Assembly: GCF_026015985.1 (NCBI RefSeq)
Contig: NZ_CP110389.1
Location: 868,001-932,000, forward strand
DNA: 64,000 nucleotides
From: Rhodopseudomonas sp. P2A-2r
Lineage (GTDB): Bacteria; Pseudomonadota; Alphaproteobacteria; Rhizobiales; Xanthobacteraceae
Direction: 5' to 3'
Under the pieces are notes generated by a model. The model saw nothing but the letters and a program-made list of their open reading frames with translations. It was not told the origin of the DNA and did not search any database. Made by a program: the position numbers and the translations under genes. This document shows, piece by piece, positions 35,517 to 44,823 of the stretch. Within the stretch, counting starts at the first letter, position 1. Every line of letters begins with the position of its first letter.

Positions 35517-38500
35517 TTATTTCTGCACCTCCGCCGGCGGCTTGATGTCGCCGGGCTCATTGTCGCCGGTGGAGATCAGGAGCTTCTTGCCCCAGCGCCA
35601 TGACAGCTGGCCGACATCGTCCATCATCATGAACATCGCCGGCACGAACAGCAGCGACAGGGCCGTAGAGAAGATCAGACCGCCGATGATGGCGAGCGCC
35701 ATCGGCGAGCGGAATTCGCCGCCGGCGCCGAAGGCCAGCGCCGAAGGCATCATGCCGGCGGCCATGGCGATGGTGGTCATGACGATCGGCCGCGCCCGCT
35801 TCATGCCGGCGTCGATCATCGCCACCTCGCGGCTCTTGCCGTCGCGGATCGCCTCGATGGCGAACTCCACCAGCATGATGGCGTTCTTGGTGACGATGCC
35901 CATCAGCATCAATATGCCGATCCAGACCGGGGTGGTGAGCTGCTTGCCGGTCACCAGCAGCGCCATGATGGCGCCGCCGATGGACAGCGGCAGCGAGAAC
36001 AGGATGGTGACCGGCTGCAGGAAGGTGCCGAACAACAGCACCAGTACCGCATAGACCATCATCAGCCCGGCAGAGATCGCCGTCGCAAAACCGTCGGACA
36101 GTTCGTTGAGGCTCTCGGCGTCGCCGGACTGCTTGACGCTGACGTTCTTCGGCAGGCTCTTCATGACCGGCAGGTCGTAGATCTTCTTCATGGCATCGCC
36201 GAGCGCGGCGGTGCCGACCAGATCCGCGGCCACGGTGGCCTGACGCTCGCGGTCGTAGCGGTTGATGCTGGTCGGTCCCTGGTCGAGCTTGATGTCGGCC
36301 ACAACAGACAGCGGCACGCCGCCACGGCCGCCGCCGAGCGGCACGCGCAGCTGCTCCAGCACCGAGAGGTCGGCGCGGGCGCTGTCTTCCAGTTGCACGC
36401 GGATCGGGACCAGCCGGTCGCCGGCATCGAATTTCGCCAGTGCCGGGCCGACGTCGCCGATGGTGGCGACGCGGATGGTTTCCGACAGGCCTTCGGTGGA
36501 GACGCCGAGCCGCGCCGCAAGATCGGCGCGTGGCTGGATGCGCAGTTCCGGCCGGTCCAGCGAGGTCTCCGAGATCACATTGGCGATCAGCGGAATCCGC
36601 TTCATCTGCGTCGCCAGCTCATTGGCGACGTTGCCGACGATGTTGCTGTCGGTACCGGTCACCACCAGCGAGATGGCGCGCAGGCCATTTTCGTCGAGGA
36701 ACCAGTAGCGGATATCAGGCACATTCTCGAGTTCCTTGCCGATGTCGAGCTCGAGTTCGCGCTGGGTGTGGGCGCTGTCGCGCGCGCTCTTCGGCGTGTA
36801 GTTGATGATCAGCGCCGCGCGCCGCACCTCCTGCAGGCCCGGCGGCACACGGCCGCCATCGACGAACACGCTCACGACCTCGGGCCGCTTGCGCAGGCGG
36901 GCGGTGATCTCCTCGGTGACCTTTTCGGTGAAGGCGAGCTGCGAGCCCGGCGGCAGCTCCATCGCCAGCAGCGAGCGCGCGGTGTCCTGCGCCGGCAGGA
37001 AGCCCTGCGGCAGCAGCTGGATGCTCCAGATCGACAGCGCGAAGATTCCGAGCCCCACCAGCACGGTCATGTAGTAGTGCTTGACCGACCATGTGACGAG
37101 CCTGGTGTAGGTCTGCAGCACGCGGCCGGGCGGCGGATCGTCGTGCGGATGATCCTTGAGGAAATAGGCGGCCAGCACCGGCGTCACGAAGCGCGCCGCC
37201 AGCAGCGAGAAGAACACCTGCACCGATACGGTGATGCCGAACTGCTTGAAGAATTGTCCGGCGATCCCCGACATGAAGCTGGCCGGCGCGAAGATCGCGA
37301 TGATGGTGAGCGAGATGGCGATCACCGCGAGGCCGATCTCGTCGGCGGCCTCCAGCGCCGCGCGGTAGGGCGACTTGCCCATCCGCATGTGGCGCACGAT
37401 GTTCTCGATCTCGACGATGGCGTCGTCGACCAGAATGCCGGTGGACAGCGTGATGGCCAGGAAGCTCACGAGGTTCAGCGAGAAGCCGAGCAGGTCCATG
37501 GCCCAGAACGCCGGGAAGATCGACAGCGGCAGCGAGATCGCGGCGATCACCGTGGCGCGGAAGTCGCGCAGGAACACGAACACCACGATGACAGCCAGGA
37601 TAGCGCCCTCGAACAGAGTGGAGATCGCGGCTTCGTAGTTGCCCTTGGTAAAATCCACCGAGGTGTCGATCAGCTTGAGATCGACGTCAGGATAGGTGGC
37701 CTTCAGCGCCTCGATGCGCTTCTGCACGGCGGCGGCGACCACCACGTCGGAGGCGCCCTTGGAGCGCTTGATGCCCAGCGCCACCACCGGCTCGCCGTTG
37801 AAGCGCGCGAAGGTGCGGCGGTCGGCGACGGTGTCGGTGACGGTGCCGAGGTCGTCGAGCCGCACTTCGCCGCCGGCCGGCAGGCTGATCATGGTGCCGG
37901 CGAGTTCGTTCAGCGTCTTGGCGCCGGCCAATGTGCGGATCGCCTGGTCGTTCTTGCCGATCTCGGCGCGGCCGCCGGCGAGGTCGACATTGGTGCCGCG
38001 CAGCCGCCGCGAGACGTCCACCGCGGTGAGGCCGGCCGCCTGGAGCCGGTCGGTGTCCAGCGACACCAGGATCTCGCGCTCGACGCCGCCGATGCGCTCG
38101 ACCTGGGCGACGTTGCGGACGCCCTGCAGCGCGCGTTTCACCACGTCATCGACGAACCATGACAGTTGCTCGGGCGTCTTACCCGGCGAGATCGCGGCAT
38201 AGGTGACGATCGGCAGGCCGATCACGTCGACGCGCTGGATCAGCGGTTCGTTGACATTCTGCGGCAGGTTGGCGCGGACGCGGGTGATGGCGTCCTTGAC
38301 GTCGTTGAGCGCGCGATCGGTGTTGGTCTCCAGCGCGAACTGGATGGTGGTCAGCGACAGGCCGTCGGTGATCGAGGACGAGATATGCCTGACGCCCTCG
38401 ACGCCGGACACGCCGTCCTCGATGGTCTTGGTGACCTGCGCCTCGAGCTCCGCCGGCGCCGCGCCGAACTGCGAGACGGCGACCGAGATCACCGGGATGT

Positions 38501-38627
38501 CGGCGTTGGGGAGCCGGGTCACCGCCAGCTTGGTGAAGCTGATCCAGCCGAGCGCCAGCAGGATGATCGAGAATACGATCGACGGCAGCGGATGGCGGAT
38601 CGACCAGGCGGAGATATTCAGGGACAT
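35517..38627 (-). CDS. RND (HAE1/AcrB-type) efflux pump
   Basis: 1036 residues with the twelve-helix, two-large-loop RND layout: TM1 PLPSIVFSIILLALGWISF, the porter segments TNTDRALNDVKDAITRVRAN, the TM4 proton-relay region STGILVDDAIVEIENIVRHM (adjacent Asp-Asp) and the TM10 Lys in GIVTKNAIMLVEFAIEAIRD. Such trimers export drugs, solvents or metabolites using the proton gradient. The metal-RND (CusA) signature is absent, so this is the hydrophobic/amphiphilic type. Its start overlaps the stop of the adaptor gene (TAATG), so the two are translationally coupled. No TolC gene is adjacent; the one at 13291 belongs to the copper cassette. Confidence 0.92.
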   Translation of the reverse strand: MSLNISAWSIRHPLPSIVFSIILLALGWISFTKLAVTRLPNADIPVISVAVSQFGAAPAELEAQVTKTIEDGVSGVEGVRHISSSITDGLSLTTIQFALETNTDRALNDVKDAITRVRANLPQNVNEPLIQRVDVIGLPIVTYAAISPGKTPEQLSWFVDDVVKRALQGVRNVAQVERIGGVEREILVSLDTDRLQAAGLTAVDVSRRLRGTNVDLAGGRAEIGKNDQAIRTLAGAKTLNELAGTMISLPAGGEVRLDDLGTVTDTVADRRTFARFNGEPVVALGIKRSKGASDVVVAAAVQKRIEALKATYPDVDLKLIDTSVDFTKGNYEAAISTLFEGAILAVIVVFVFLRDFRATVIAAISLPLSIFPAFWAMDLLGFSLNLVSFLAITLSTGILVDDAIVEIENIVRHMRMGKSPYRAALEAADEIGLAVIAISLTIIAIFAPASFMSGIAGQFFKQFGITVSVQVFFSLLAARFVTPVLAAYFLKDHPHDDPPPGRVLQTYTRLVTWSVKHYYMTVLVGLGIFALSIWSIQLLPQGFLPAQDTARSLLAMELPPGSQLAFTEKVTEEITARLRKRPEVVSVFVDGGRVPPGLQEVRRAALIINYTPKSARDSAHTQRELELDIGKELENVPDIRYWFLDENGLRAISLVVTGTDSNIVGNVANELATQMKRIPLIANVISETSLDRPELRIQPRADLAARLGVSTEGLSETIRVATIGDVGPALAKFDAGDRLVPIRVQLEDSARADLSVLEQLRVPLGGGRGGVPLSVVADIKLDQGPTSINRYDRERQATVAADLVGTAALGDAMKKIYDLPVMKSLPKNVSVKQSGDAESLNELSDGFATAISAGLMMVYAVLVLLFGTFLQPVTILFSLPLSIGGAIMALLVTGKQLTTPVWIGILMLMGIVTKNAIMLVEFAIEAIRDGKSREVAMIDAGMKRARPIVMTTIAMAAGMMPSALAFGAGGEFRSPMALAIIGGLIFSTALSLLFVPAMFMMMDDVGQLSWRWGKKLLISTGDNEPGDIKPPAEVQK

Positions 38628-39537
38628 TACCGTACTCTCGATCGGTCCAGCTCTTCGGCGAACATGGTCTTGATCTTGTCGCCGTCATGCAGCGACGAGC
38701 CGGCGTCGGCGACCACCACCTCGCCGGCCTCGATGCCTTCGAGGATCTCGGTGGAGGTGTCCGAGGTCAGCCCGACCTTGACCTTGCGGGTCTCGACCGT
38801 GTTGTCCTTCACCACCTGCACCGTCAGGTGGTCGACGGCCGAGCGCGGCACGGCGATGCCGCAACTGCGCTTGGCGTCGATATTGGCGCGCGCGAACATG
38901 CCGATCCTGAGCGCGGGATTGGGCGCCAGCGACAGCCGGACGTGGCCGAGCTGGGTGACGCGATCGATCTGCGGCGACACCAGCCGCACCTTGCCGAACA
39001 GGTCGGGCTGGCCGTCGCGGCTGATCCGCGCGGTGGCGCCCGGATTGAGCTTGAGGATGTGGATGCTGGGCACTTCGGCGTCCAGCTCGATCTCGTTGTT
39101 GATGGCGATGCGGAACATCGGTCCGGCCTGCGGCGATGCCGGCGCGCCGACGGCGGTGGCGACCTGGGTGATCAGGCCGGCGGCCGGCGTGCGCAAGGTG
39201 ATGGGGGCGCGGGAACCCCCGGCAGCGGCGACGGCGTCAGCCGCGCCAGTTCCTGGTTCTCGGTGACCATGTCGCCCTCGCGGACCAGCACGTCGGTGAC
39301 CTTCGCGCCTTCGGTCTCGACCCCGACCAGCGCTTCGCGCCGCGGCACGATGAAGCCGGTGACCCGCACCATGTCGGAAAAGCAGGCATTGGTGGCCTTG
39401 GCGACCACCACCATGGCGCTGCCCGGCGCGGTGGTGCTGACGGGACCGTCAGCGCCGCGCGCGGCGAGTGGGTGCGCCATCACGGCAGCCGCAACCGCCC
39501 ATGTCGCGAGATGTCTGTGACGGGAAAGGGCCTTCAT
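38627..39537 (-). pseudogene. RND periplasmic adaptor protein, single-base frameshift
   Basis: Repaired length is about 300 residues. The first part runs from MKALSRHRHLATW (signal peptide to about residue 30) through CFSDMVRVTGFIVPRREALV and GDMVTENQELARLTPSPLPG. The second part resumes with ITLRTPAAGLITQVAT, GHVRLSLAPNPALRIGMFAR and VEVGL-like KVKVGLTSDTSTEILEGIEA. The break lies in a C-run at 39216-39220 (five C; six would keep frame and read PLPGGSRAPITLR). The downstream half keeps normal codon use and is coupled to the RND pump by a stop/start overlap. As given, the first part would end at 39172 and the pump adaptor would be non-functional. Confidence 0.87.
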
Positions 39538-39701
39538 TGCGGGAGCGTTCCACGGTCTGTTTGGCCGCAGCAATGCAGGCGCGGCGGTAGGAGGGGCAAT
39601 CTACACAGGACGGCGTCAATCACCAACCAATGGCGCCCCGTGGGGAGCGGGCGCGCATCGCGCGACCATGGCTGCGGATTGTCCGCAGGTCGGCGGTAGC
39701 G

Positions 39702-40352
39702 CTATTTCGCCGCGGTGGTCTTGTTGGCCATATTGACCACCTGGACACGGCGGTTGGCCGGATCCAGCGGACGGGCGGGGTCCTTGAGCTTGGTCTTGCC
39801 ATAGCCGACCGTCACCAGGTCGGCGCCGGCAATCCCGTACTTCTCGACCAGCACGCGCTTGATCGCGTCGGCGCGGCGTTCGGAGAGATCCTGGTTGTAG
39901 GTCTCGCTGCCGACCGCGTCGGTATGGCCGGCCACGATGAAGGTCGAGCCCTTCAACTGGTCGCTGGACAGCGCCTTGCCGAGCGCTTGCACCGCGGGCT
40001 GTGCCTTGCTGCTGATATTGGCTGAATTGTATTCGAAGGCAATTTCCAGATCGATGTTCGGCTTGCTCTCGGCGATTACAGCGATCTGCTCGCGCTCGCC
40101 TGATGATAGCGAGCGGGTACTGCGGTTGCGCAGGGTGTCGACGAACTTGCCTTCGGCGGCGTTGACCGCAGGCTCGGCCGGCGGCGACATCGACAGGCCG
40201 CGGGTGAGCTGCTGCTTCGGCGCCAGCGCGCGCAGGATCTGGTCCGACGTCACATCGTCGGCGGCGCGGGCTAGTCCGGTCAGCGACAGCATGGCACCGA
40301 CCAGCGCTGCGGCCGAGAATGCCTTCAGCGTGCGGTTTCCAGATATCGTCAT
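39702..40352 (-). CDS. OmpA-family peptidoglycan-associated protein
   Basis: 216 residues from the ATG at 40352, preceded by AGGAGGATGCAGCC. A signal peptide (about 1-30, ending ARAADD) and a spacer of about 70 residues precede an OmpA domain: NIDLEIAFEYNSANISSKAQ, GSTFIVAGHTDAVGSETYNQ and LSERRADAIKRVLVEKYGIA, with the Asp and Arg (TDAVG, LSERRA) that hold diaminopimelate. No beta-barrel is present, so it probably tethers something to peptidoglycan rather than forming a pore. It is single-gene on the minus strand, ahead of a caspase-like gene also on the minus strand 180 bases upstream. Confidence 0.85.
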   Translation of the reverse strand: MTISGNRTLKAFSAAALVGAMLSLTGLARAADDVTSDQILRALAPKQQLTRGLSMSPPAEPAVNAAEGKFVDTLRNRSTRSLSSGEREQIAVIAESKPNIDLEIAFEYNSANISSKAQPAVQALGKALSSDQLKGSTFIVAGHTDAVGSETYNQDLSERRADAIKRVLVEKYGIAGADLVTVGYGKTKLKDPARPLDPANRRVQVVNMANKTTAAK

Positions 40353-40532
40353 GGCTGCATCCTCCTGCGTCTCGGTGTGTTTCCCGCCGGTCCCGCGCAA
40401 GCCGCCGCCGCGGGTGTAAAGTTGGGGACCTCGGCTTGCCTTCGGTAGTCGGCGCGATGTCGCCGCGGGTTCAAGTCGATCGTGTCACATCGCTGTCGAC
40501 AACGCGCGCCGCACGCCATGTGACGGCACGCG

Positions 40533-42023
40533 CTATTGCACGCCATAGCTGGCGAATTCCTTGACGATGTTCGGGTCCATCGCCTTGGCATTGTTGATGT
40601 CGAGCTCGCCCTCGGCGGTGGCGCCGATGCGCTGCTTGGCGAGGCCGCGGCCGAACAGCGACGAGGTCAGCTGCGGATTGATCTTCAGCGCGGCGTCGAA
40701 GTCGGCAATGGCGTTCTTGGAAGCGCCGCTTTTCAGGTTGACCAGGCCGCGGCTGTCGAGCGCGTCGACGAAGTTCGGCCGCAGCCGCAGCGCCTCGTTG
40801 CAGTCCTTCAGCGCGGCCGCCAGTTCGCCGATCACGGTGCGCGCCCAGCAGCGGTTGTTGAAGGCTTCCACATCCTTGGGGTTGAGCCGGATCGCCGCGT
40901 CGAAATCCTTGATCGCCAGCGTGTAGGCGCCCTTGCTGGCATAGACTTGGCCGCGCCGGTACAGCGCGCCGGCATCGTCGGGATTCTCGGCGAGCTTGCC
41001 GTTGAGCGTCTTCACCGTCGGATCGTCGGCCAGCGCCAGCGCGATCCTGGCCTCGTCACGGATCGGCTCGGCCGGCGCCGCAGCGACGGACGCAGCCGCA
41101 GACGGGGCCGGCTTTGCGACATCGACCGCTGCGACGGGTGCGGGCTCCTTGGCCGGCACTGCCGCAACCGGCGGCTTGGCCGCGGGCGGCACAATGTCTT
41201 CGCGCGGCTTGATGTCCTCGCGGGGCTTGGCGATCGCCACCGGCGTCGTGTTCTGCGCGGTCTGGCCGGGGATGAAGGAGAAATCCTCCGCCAGCGACGA
41301 CGAGATCCACGGCACCTGCTCGCTGCGCGAGGCGCGGGTGACGTCGACGCGGGTCCGGTTCAGGGTTTCCTCGGCCATCAGGCCGGGAACGCGGATTTCC
41401 TTGAGCAACTCGCTGACGAACAGGCTGTGATCGGTTCCGTTGTCGCTGACCACGGAACTGAGCGCGGCCGAATACATCACCAGAGTGCCGCTCGGCGCGA
41501 TGACCGGCGCGAGGCCGGCGGAAAAACTGCGGAACCGGCGCTCGAACGGATTGCGGCGGGACGCATCGAGCAGGGCCACCTTGACGCCGGCACCGCGGCT
41601 GTTGATTTCGCCCAGCACGGTCTCGAGGCTGAAGCCGTCGCGCCGCACGTCGGGTTCCGTCCAGATCTGGGCATCGACCGGGATCATGTAGCTCTGGCGG
41701 GCCGACTGCACGCCGTAGCCGCTGAAGAAGATCAGCGCGACCGAGCCCGGCTTGATCCTGCCATACATCTTGTCGAGGGCGCGGCGCATGGCCTCGCCGG
41801 TCAGGTTCTCGCCGATCTCCACGTCGAAGCCACTGCGCTTGAGTTCGTCGGCGAATTCGCGGGCGTCGTTGATGGGTTCCTTGAGCGGCGCTTCGGCGTC
41901 GGGATATTTGGCATTGCCGATCACCAGCGCGACGCGGCCCGCGCGATTGTCGGCAGCTACGGACTCCATGACCGGTGCAACAGACAAGGTCAGAAAGGCA
42001 AGCAAAACGAGGCGAATTTTCAT
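40533..42023 (-). CDS. Caspase-fold protein with replaced catalytic dyad plus TPR repeats
   Basis: 496 residues from the ATG at 42023 (MKIRLVLLAFLTLS); a TTG five codons earlier is possible. A signal peptide (about 1-24) is followed by a caspase/peptidase C14 domain: RVALVIGNAKYPDAEAPLKE, INDAREFADELKRSGFDV, then LIFFSGYGVQ and VALLDASRRNPF. Active relatives have GHG and DAC; here the His is Tyr103 and the Cys is Ser155, so it should be proteolytically dead. A Pro/Ala-rich linker (about 270-340) leads to three TPR-like repeats (DDAGALYRRGQVYASKGAYT, DVEAFNNRCWARTVIGELAA, NFVDALDSRGLVNLKSGASK). Probably a periplasmic scaffold or binding protein. Confidence 0.85.
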   Translation of the reverse strand: MKIRLVLLAFLTLSVAPVMESVAADNRAGRVALVIGNAKYPDAEAPLKEPINDAREFADELKRSGFDVEIGENLTGEAMRRALDKMYGRIKPGSVALIFFSGYGVQSARQSYMIPVDAQIWTEPDVRRDGFSLETVLGEINSRGAGVKVALLDASRRNPFERRFRSFSAGLAPVIAPSGTLVMYSAALSSVVSDNGTDHSLFVSELLKEIRVPGLMAEETLNRTRVDVTRASRSEQVPWISSSLAEDFSFIPGQTAQNTTPVAIAKPREDIKPREDIVPPAAKPPVAAVPAKEPAPVAAVDVAKPAPSAAASVAAAPAEPIRDEARIALALADDPTVKTLNGKLAENPDDAGALYRRGQVYASKGAYTLAIKDFDAAIRLNPKDVEAFNNRCWARTVIGELAAALKDCNEALRLRPNFVDALDSRGLVNLKSGASKNAIADFDAALKINPQLTSSLFGRGLAKQRIGATAEGELDINNAKAMDPNIVKEFASYGVQ

Positions 42024-42225
42024 CAGAAGCCGGTCCAAGCGAAAAGGCGCCGATCCCAGCTTGCGCCACGGCGACCTTATCCCAGGCCATTTGCATTATC
42101 AAACCGGCGTCGCTCGGGCGAGATCGCTTGTCATGTGCGACGCTGCGACCAACGAACGCACCGTCAGAATGCGACGCAACTATCGGCGCGAACCGGGATG
42201 GGTATGACGGACGCGCAAGGACTGA

Positions 42226-42702
42226 CTAGTAGGCCTCGGTCTCATGCGCGGCCTCACGACCCTGCATCAGGTCGAGGCTGCGCTCGATCTTGCCGAGCAG
42301 CGCTGCGAAATCCTTGCGCTCCTGCGCCGACAGGCACGACATGATGTCGCGCTCCTTGCGCAACAGCCGCGGGATGAGTTCCTCATAGAGCCCGCGGCCA
42401 CGGGCCGTGAGGCGCAGGTTGAACTCGCGGCGGTCGTCGGCGTTGGCCACCCGCTCGATCAGCGCGCGCTCCATCAAGGTGGTGACGGCGCGGCTGATGG
42501 TGGATTTGTGCGTGCGTGTGCACTGCGCAATATATTGCGCGCTGCATGCCTCGTTACGAAAGCCGAGCGTCGCCAGAACCCGCCATTCCGGAATGTCGAG
42601 GCCGTGACGTTCGCGGTATTCGCCGGACAATGCCGCGCTGACCTCGGCGGCCAGCCGGTTGAGCCGGAATGGCACGAACTTGAACAGATCGAGTTTCGCC
42701 AC
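42226..42702 (-). CDS. MarR-family transcriptional regulator
   Basis: 158 residues from a GTG at 42702 (VAKLDLFKFVPFRLNRLAAE); an in-frame TTG at 42759 would add 19 residues of poor character. The winged helix is clear: DIPEWRVLATLGFRNEACSA, then QYIAQCTRTHKSTISRAVTT and LMERALIERVANADDRREFN, with the DxRxxx wing. MarR regulators typically respond to aromatic ligands. It is divergent from an FAD aromatic hydroxylase and the homogentisate genes, so those are the likely targets; the 130-base gap should hold the operator. Confidence 0.9.
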   Translation of the reverse strand: MAKLDLFKFVPFRLNRLAAEVSAALSGEYRERHGLDIPEWRVLATLGFRNEACSAQYIAQCTRTHKSTISRAVTTLMERALIERVANADDRREFNLRLTARGRGLYEELIPRLLRKERDIMSCLSAQERKDFAALLGKIERSLDLMQGREAAHETEAY

Positions 42703-42834
42703 GTGGTCCCGCCAATTTCCATTGACGCCGGCACCGGCCCGGCGTTTAGATGGTTGCAAATGAGACTATCTTAACGGGAGTGCGATCCGTTGGCCAGACC
42801 AGCGTCGATCATTGAAACGGCCGGAGGCTGAGTC

Positions 42835-44715
42835 ATGGCGCAGCATGTCCGGCAATTTGCCTATCGCCGTCACGCCGACCAGGATCGCCGCGACGCCGCG
42901 CATCATCCGGTAGTAGTGGTCGGCGCCGGGCCGGTCGGGCTGTCGCTGGCCATCGACCTGGCGCAGCGCGGCCAGCGCGTCGTGCTGCTCGACGATGCCG
43001 ACAGGATCGGTGACGGTTCCCGCGCCATCTGCTTTTCCAAGCGCTCTCTCGAGGTCTGGGACCGGCTTGGCGCCGCGGCGCCCATGGTGGCCAAGGGTGT
43101 GCAGTGGAATGTCGGTAAGATCTTCTGCGGCGAGGAACTGCTGTACCGCTTCGACCTGCTGGCGGAGCAGGGCCACAAGATGCCGGCCTTCATCAACCTG
43201 CAGCAATATTACGCCGAGAGTTTTCTCGTCGATCGCGTCCAGCAACTGCCCGACATCGACCTGCGCTGGCGCAACAAGGTGAGCGGACTGAAGCAGCACA
43301 ACGATCATGCCGAACTTACGATCGATACGCCCGACGGGCCTTACACGCTGCGTGCAGACTACGTGGTCGCCTGCGACGGCGCGCGCTCCGGCCTGCGCGG
43401 GCTGGTCGGTGCGGAGTTCACCGGCGAGACTTTTGAGGACCAGTTCCTGATCGCCGATGTCAAAATGACAGCGGCATTCCCCACCGAACGCTGGTTCTGG
43501 TTCGATCCGCCGTTCCATGCCGGCCAGTCGGCCCTGCTGCACAGACAGCCCGATGACGTCTGGCGCATTGACCTGCAGCTTGGCCCCGATGCCGATCCGG
43601 CTGTCGAGCGTCAGCCGGAGAACGTGCGGCCGCGCATCGCGCGCATGCTCGGCCACGACGATTTCAGCTTCGAATGGATCTCGGTCTACAAGTTCCAGTG
43701 CCGCCGCATGCAACGCTTTCTGCACGAGCGCGTGATCTTCGCCGGCGACGCCGCGCATCAGGTGTCGCCGTTCGGCGCCCGCGGTGCCAATTCCGGGCTG
43801 GAAGACGGCGAGAACCTCGCATGGAAACTCGCGATGGTCCTGCGCGGTGAAGCACCGGCGGGATTGCTCGCCAGCTACGAGACCGAGCGCGGCCAGGCCG
43901 CCGACGACAACATCCGCGCCTCGACACGCTCCACCGATTTCATCGCGCCGCATTCGCCGCAGGAGCGTCGGCTGCGCCAGGCAGTGCTGGCGCTGGCGGG
44001 CGAAGCCGACTTCGCCAAGCGCATGGTCAATGGCGGCCGGCTGTCGGTGCCGTCGGTCTATGACACGCCGCTGTCGACCGACGATGCCGAGCAATGGCGC
44101 GCGGGGCCGCCGCCCGGCGCGCATCTGCTGGATGCACCGCTGGCGATGGCATCGGGCGAGGCGGCCTATCTGACCGACGCGTTCAACGCCGCAGGCCGCG
44201 GCTTTGCGCTGCTGGAATTCGCCAATGGCGCGGCGGTCGACGTGCCCGACGGCGTGGCGCATCTGCGCGTCGGCAATGACGCGCCGCTGCGCGATGCGGC
44301 CGGCCTGTTCGCGCAGCGTTATGACGCCGCACCTGGCTCGGCCTGGCTGCTGCGTCCGGACGGCTATGTCGCCGCGCGGTTTCGGCATCCGACGCGGGAT
44401 GCGATCACCGCCGCCATGGCACGCGCCAGCGGAGAGCGTGAGGCGATCATGCAGCTGTCCACCCAATCGAATTTCGCCGATCCCGACGCCGCCTACCGGC
44501 TGGTCGTCGATGCGCATCGCGGCATCGCCGACGCACAGAGCGCGGCGCTGGATGCGGCGCTGGTGCTGGTGCTCGCCAATCACATCGGCGATCTCGACGT
44601 GCTGCGCGAGGCCATCGCGCTGGCGAAGCGAAGGTTGCCGGAGCAACAAGACAGTCATTCCGGGGCGCGAGCGGCGTTAGCCGATCGCGAACCTCAGTCA
44701 CTCCAATTGGAGTGA
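42835..44715 (+). CDS. FAD-dependent aromatic hydroxylase
   Basis: 626 codons with a GGAGG site. Motifs of class A flavoprotein hydroxylases: PVVVVGAGPVGLSLAIDLAQ (GxGxxG), VVACDGARSGLRGL (the DG motif) and VIFAGDAAHQVSPFGARGAN (GD motif), followed by a thioredoxin-like C-terminal domain found in the MhpA/PheA-size members. Beside hmgA and hpd, a likely job is ring hydroxylation feeding homogentisate, for example from a hydroxyphenylacetate (inference). The last 25 or so codons (after AKRRLPEQ) are encoded by a dispersed repeat and the stop lies in a perfect palindrome, so the natural C-terminus has probably been replaced. Confidence 0.82.
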   Translation: MAQHVRQFAYRRHADQDRRDAAHHPVVVVGAGPVGLSLAIDLAQRGQRVVLLDDADRIGDGSRAICFSKRSLEVWDRLGAAAPMVAKGVQWNVGKIFCGEELLYRFDLLAEQGHKMPAFINLQQYYAESFLVDRVQQLPDIDLRWRNKVSGLKQHNDHAELTIDTPDGPYTLRADYVVACDGARSGLRGLVGAEFTGETFEDQFLIADVKMTAAFPTERWFWFDPPFHAGQSALLHRQPDDVWRIDLQLGPDADPAVERQPENVRPRIARMLGHDDFSFEWISVYKFQCRRMQRFLHERVIFAGDAAHQVSPFGARGANSGLEDGENLAWKLAMVLRGEAPAGLLASYETERGQAADDNIRASTRSTDFIAPHSPQERRLRQAVLALAGEADFAKRMVNGGRLSVPSVYDTPLSTDDAEQWRAGPPPGAHLLDAPLAMASGEAAYLTDAFNAAGRGFALLEFANGAAVDVPDGVAHLRVGNDAPLRDAAGLFAQRYDAAPGSAWLLRPDGYVAARFRHPTRDAITAAMARASGEREAIMQLSTQSNFADPDAAYRLVVDAHRGIADAQSAALDAALVLVLANHIGDLDVLREAIALAKRRLPEQQDSHSGARAALADREPQSLQLE

Positions 44716-44793
44716 CGGGGAATCCCGGCATGAGACGATGAACATATCGAGGTTCCGGGTTCGCGTCCGGCTGACGCCGACCGCGCCCCGGAT
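44654..44793. repeat. Long imperfect palindromic element with a perfect 20-bp core
   Basis: Outer arms (GTCATTCCGGGGCGCGAGCG at left, CGACCGCGCCCCGGA at right) pair imperfectly. Inside them lies the perfect palindrome GTCACTCCAATTGGAGTGAC (44697-44716). The left half is read as the last codons of the FAD hydroxylase. Repeats of this GTCATTCCGGGGCGCGA type are common in bradyrhizobial genomes (from memory). Confidence 0.65.
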
Positions 44794-44823
44794 CGACACT
44801 GTGTATTCAAAGGACTTGAACGA

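Noticed and set aside
36393..38162. Open frame of 589 codons on the plus strand opposite the RND pump
   Set aside because: Antisense shadow of a clear 1036-residue RND gene; Arg/Asp/His-rich and without domain character.
40536..42344. Open frame of 602 codons on the plus strand opposite the caspase-fold gene
   Set aside because: No motif, biased composition, and it covers a gene with clear caspase and TPR stretches.
42766..44658. Open frame of 630 codons on the minus strand opposite the FAD hydroxylase
   Set aside because: Shadow of the hydroxylase, which has GxGxxG, DG and GD motifs on the plus strand.
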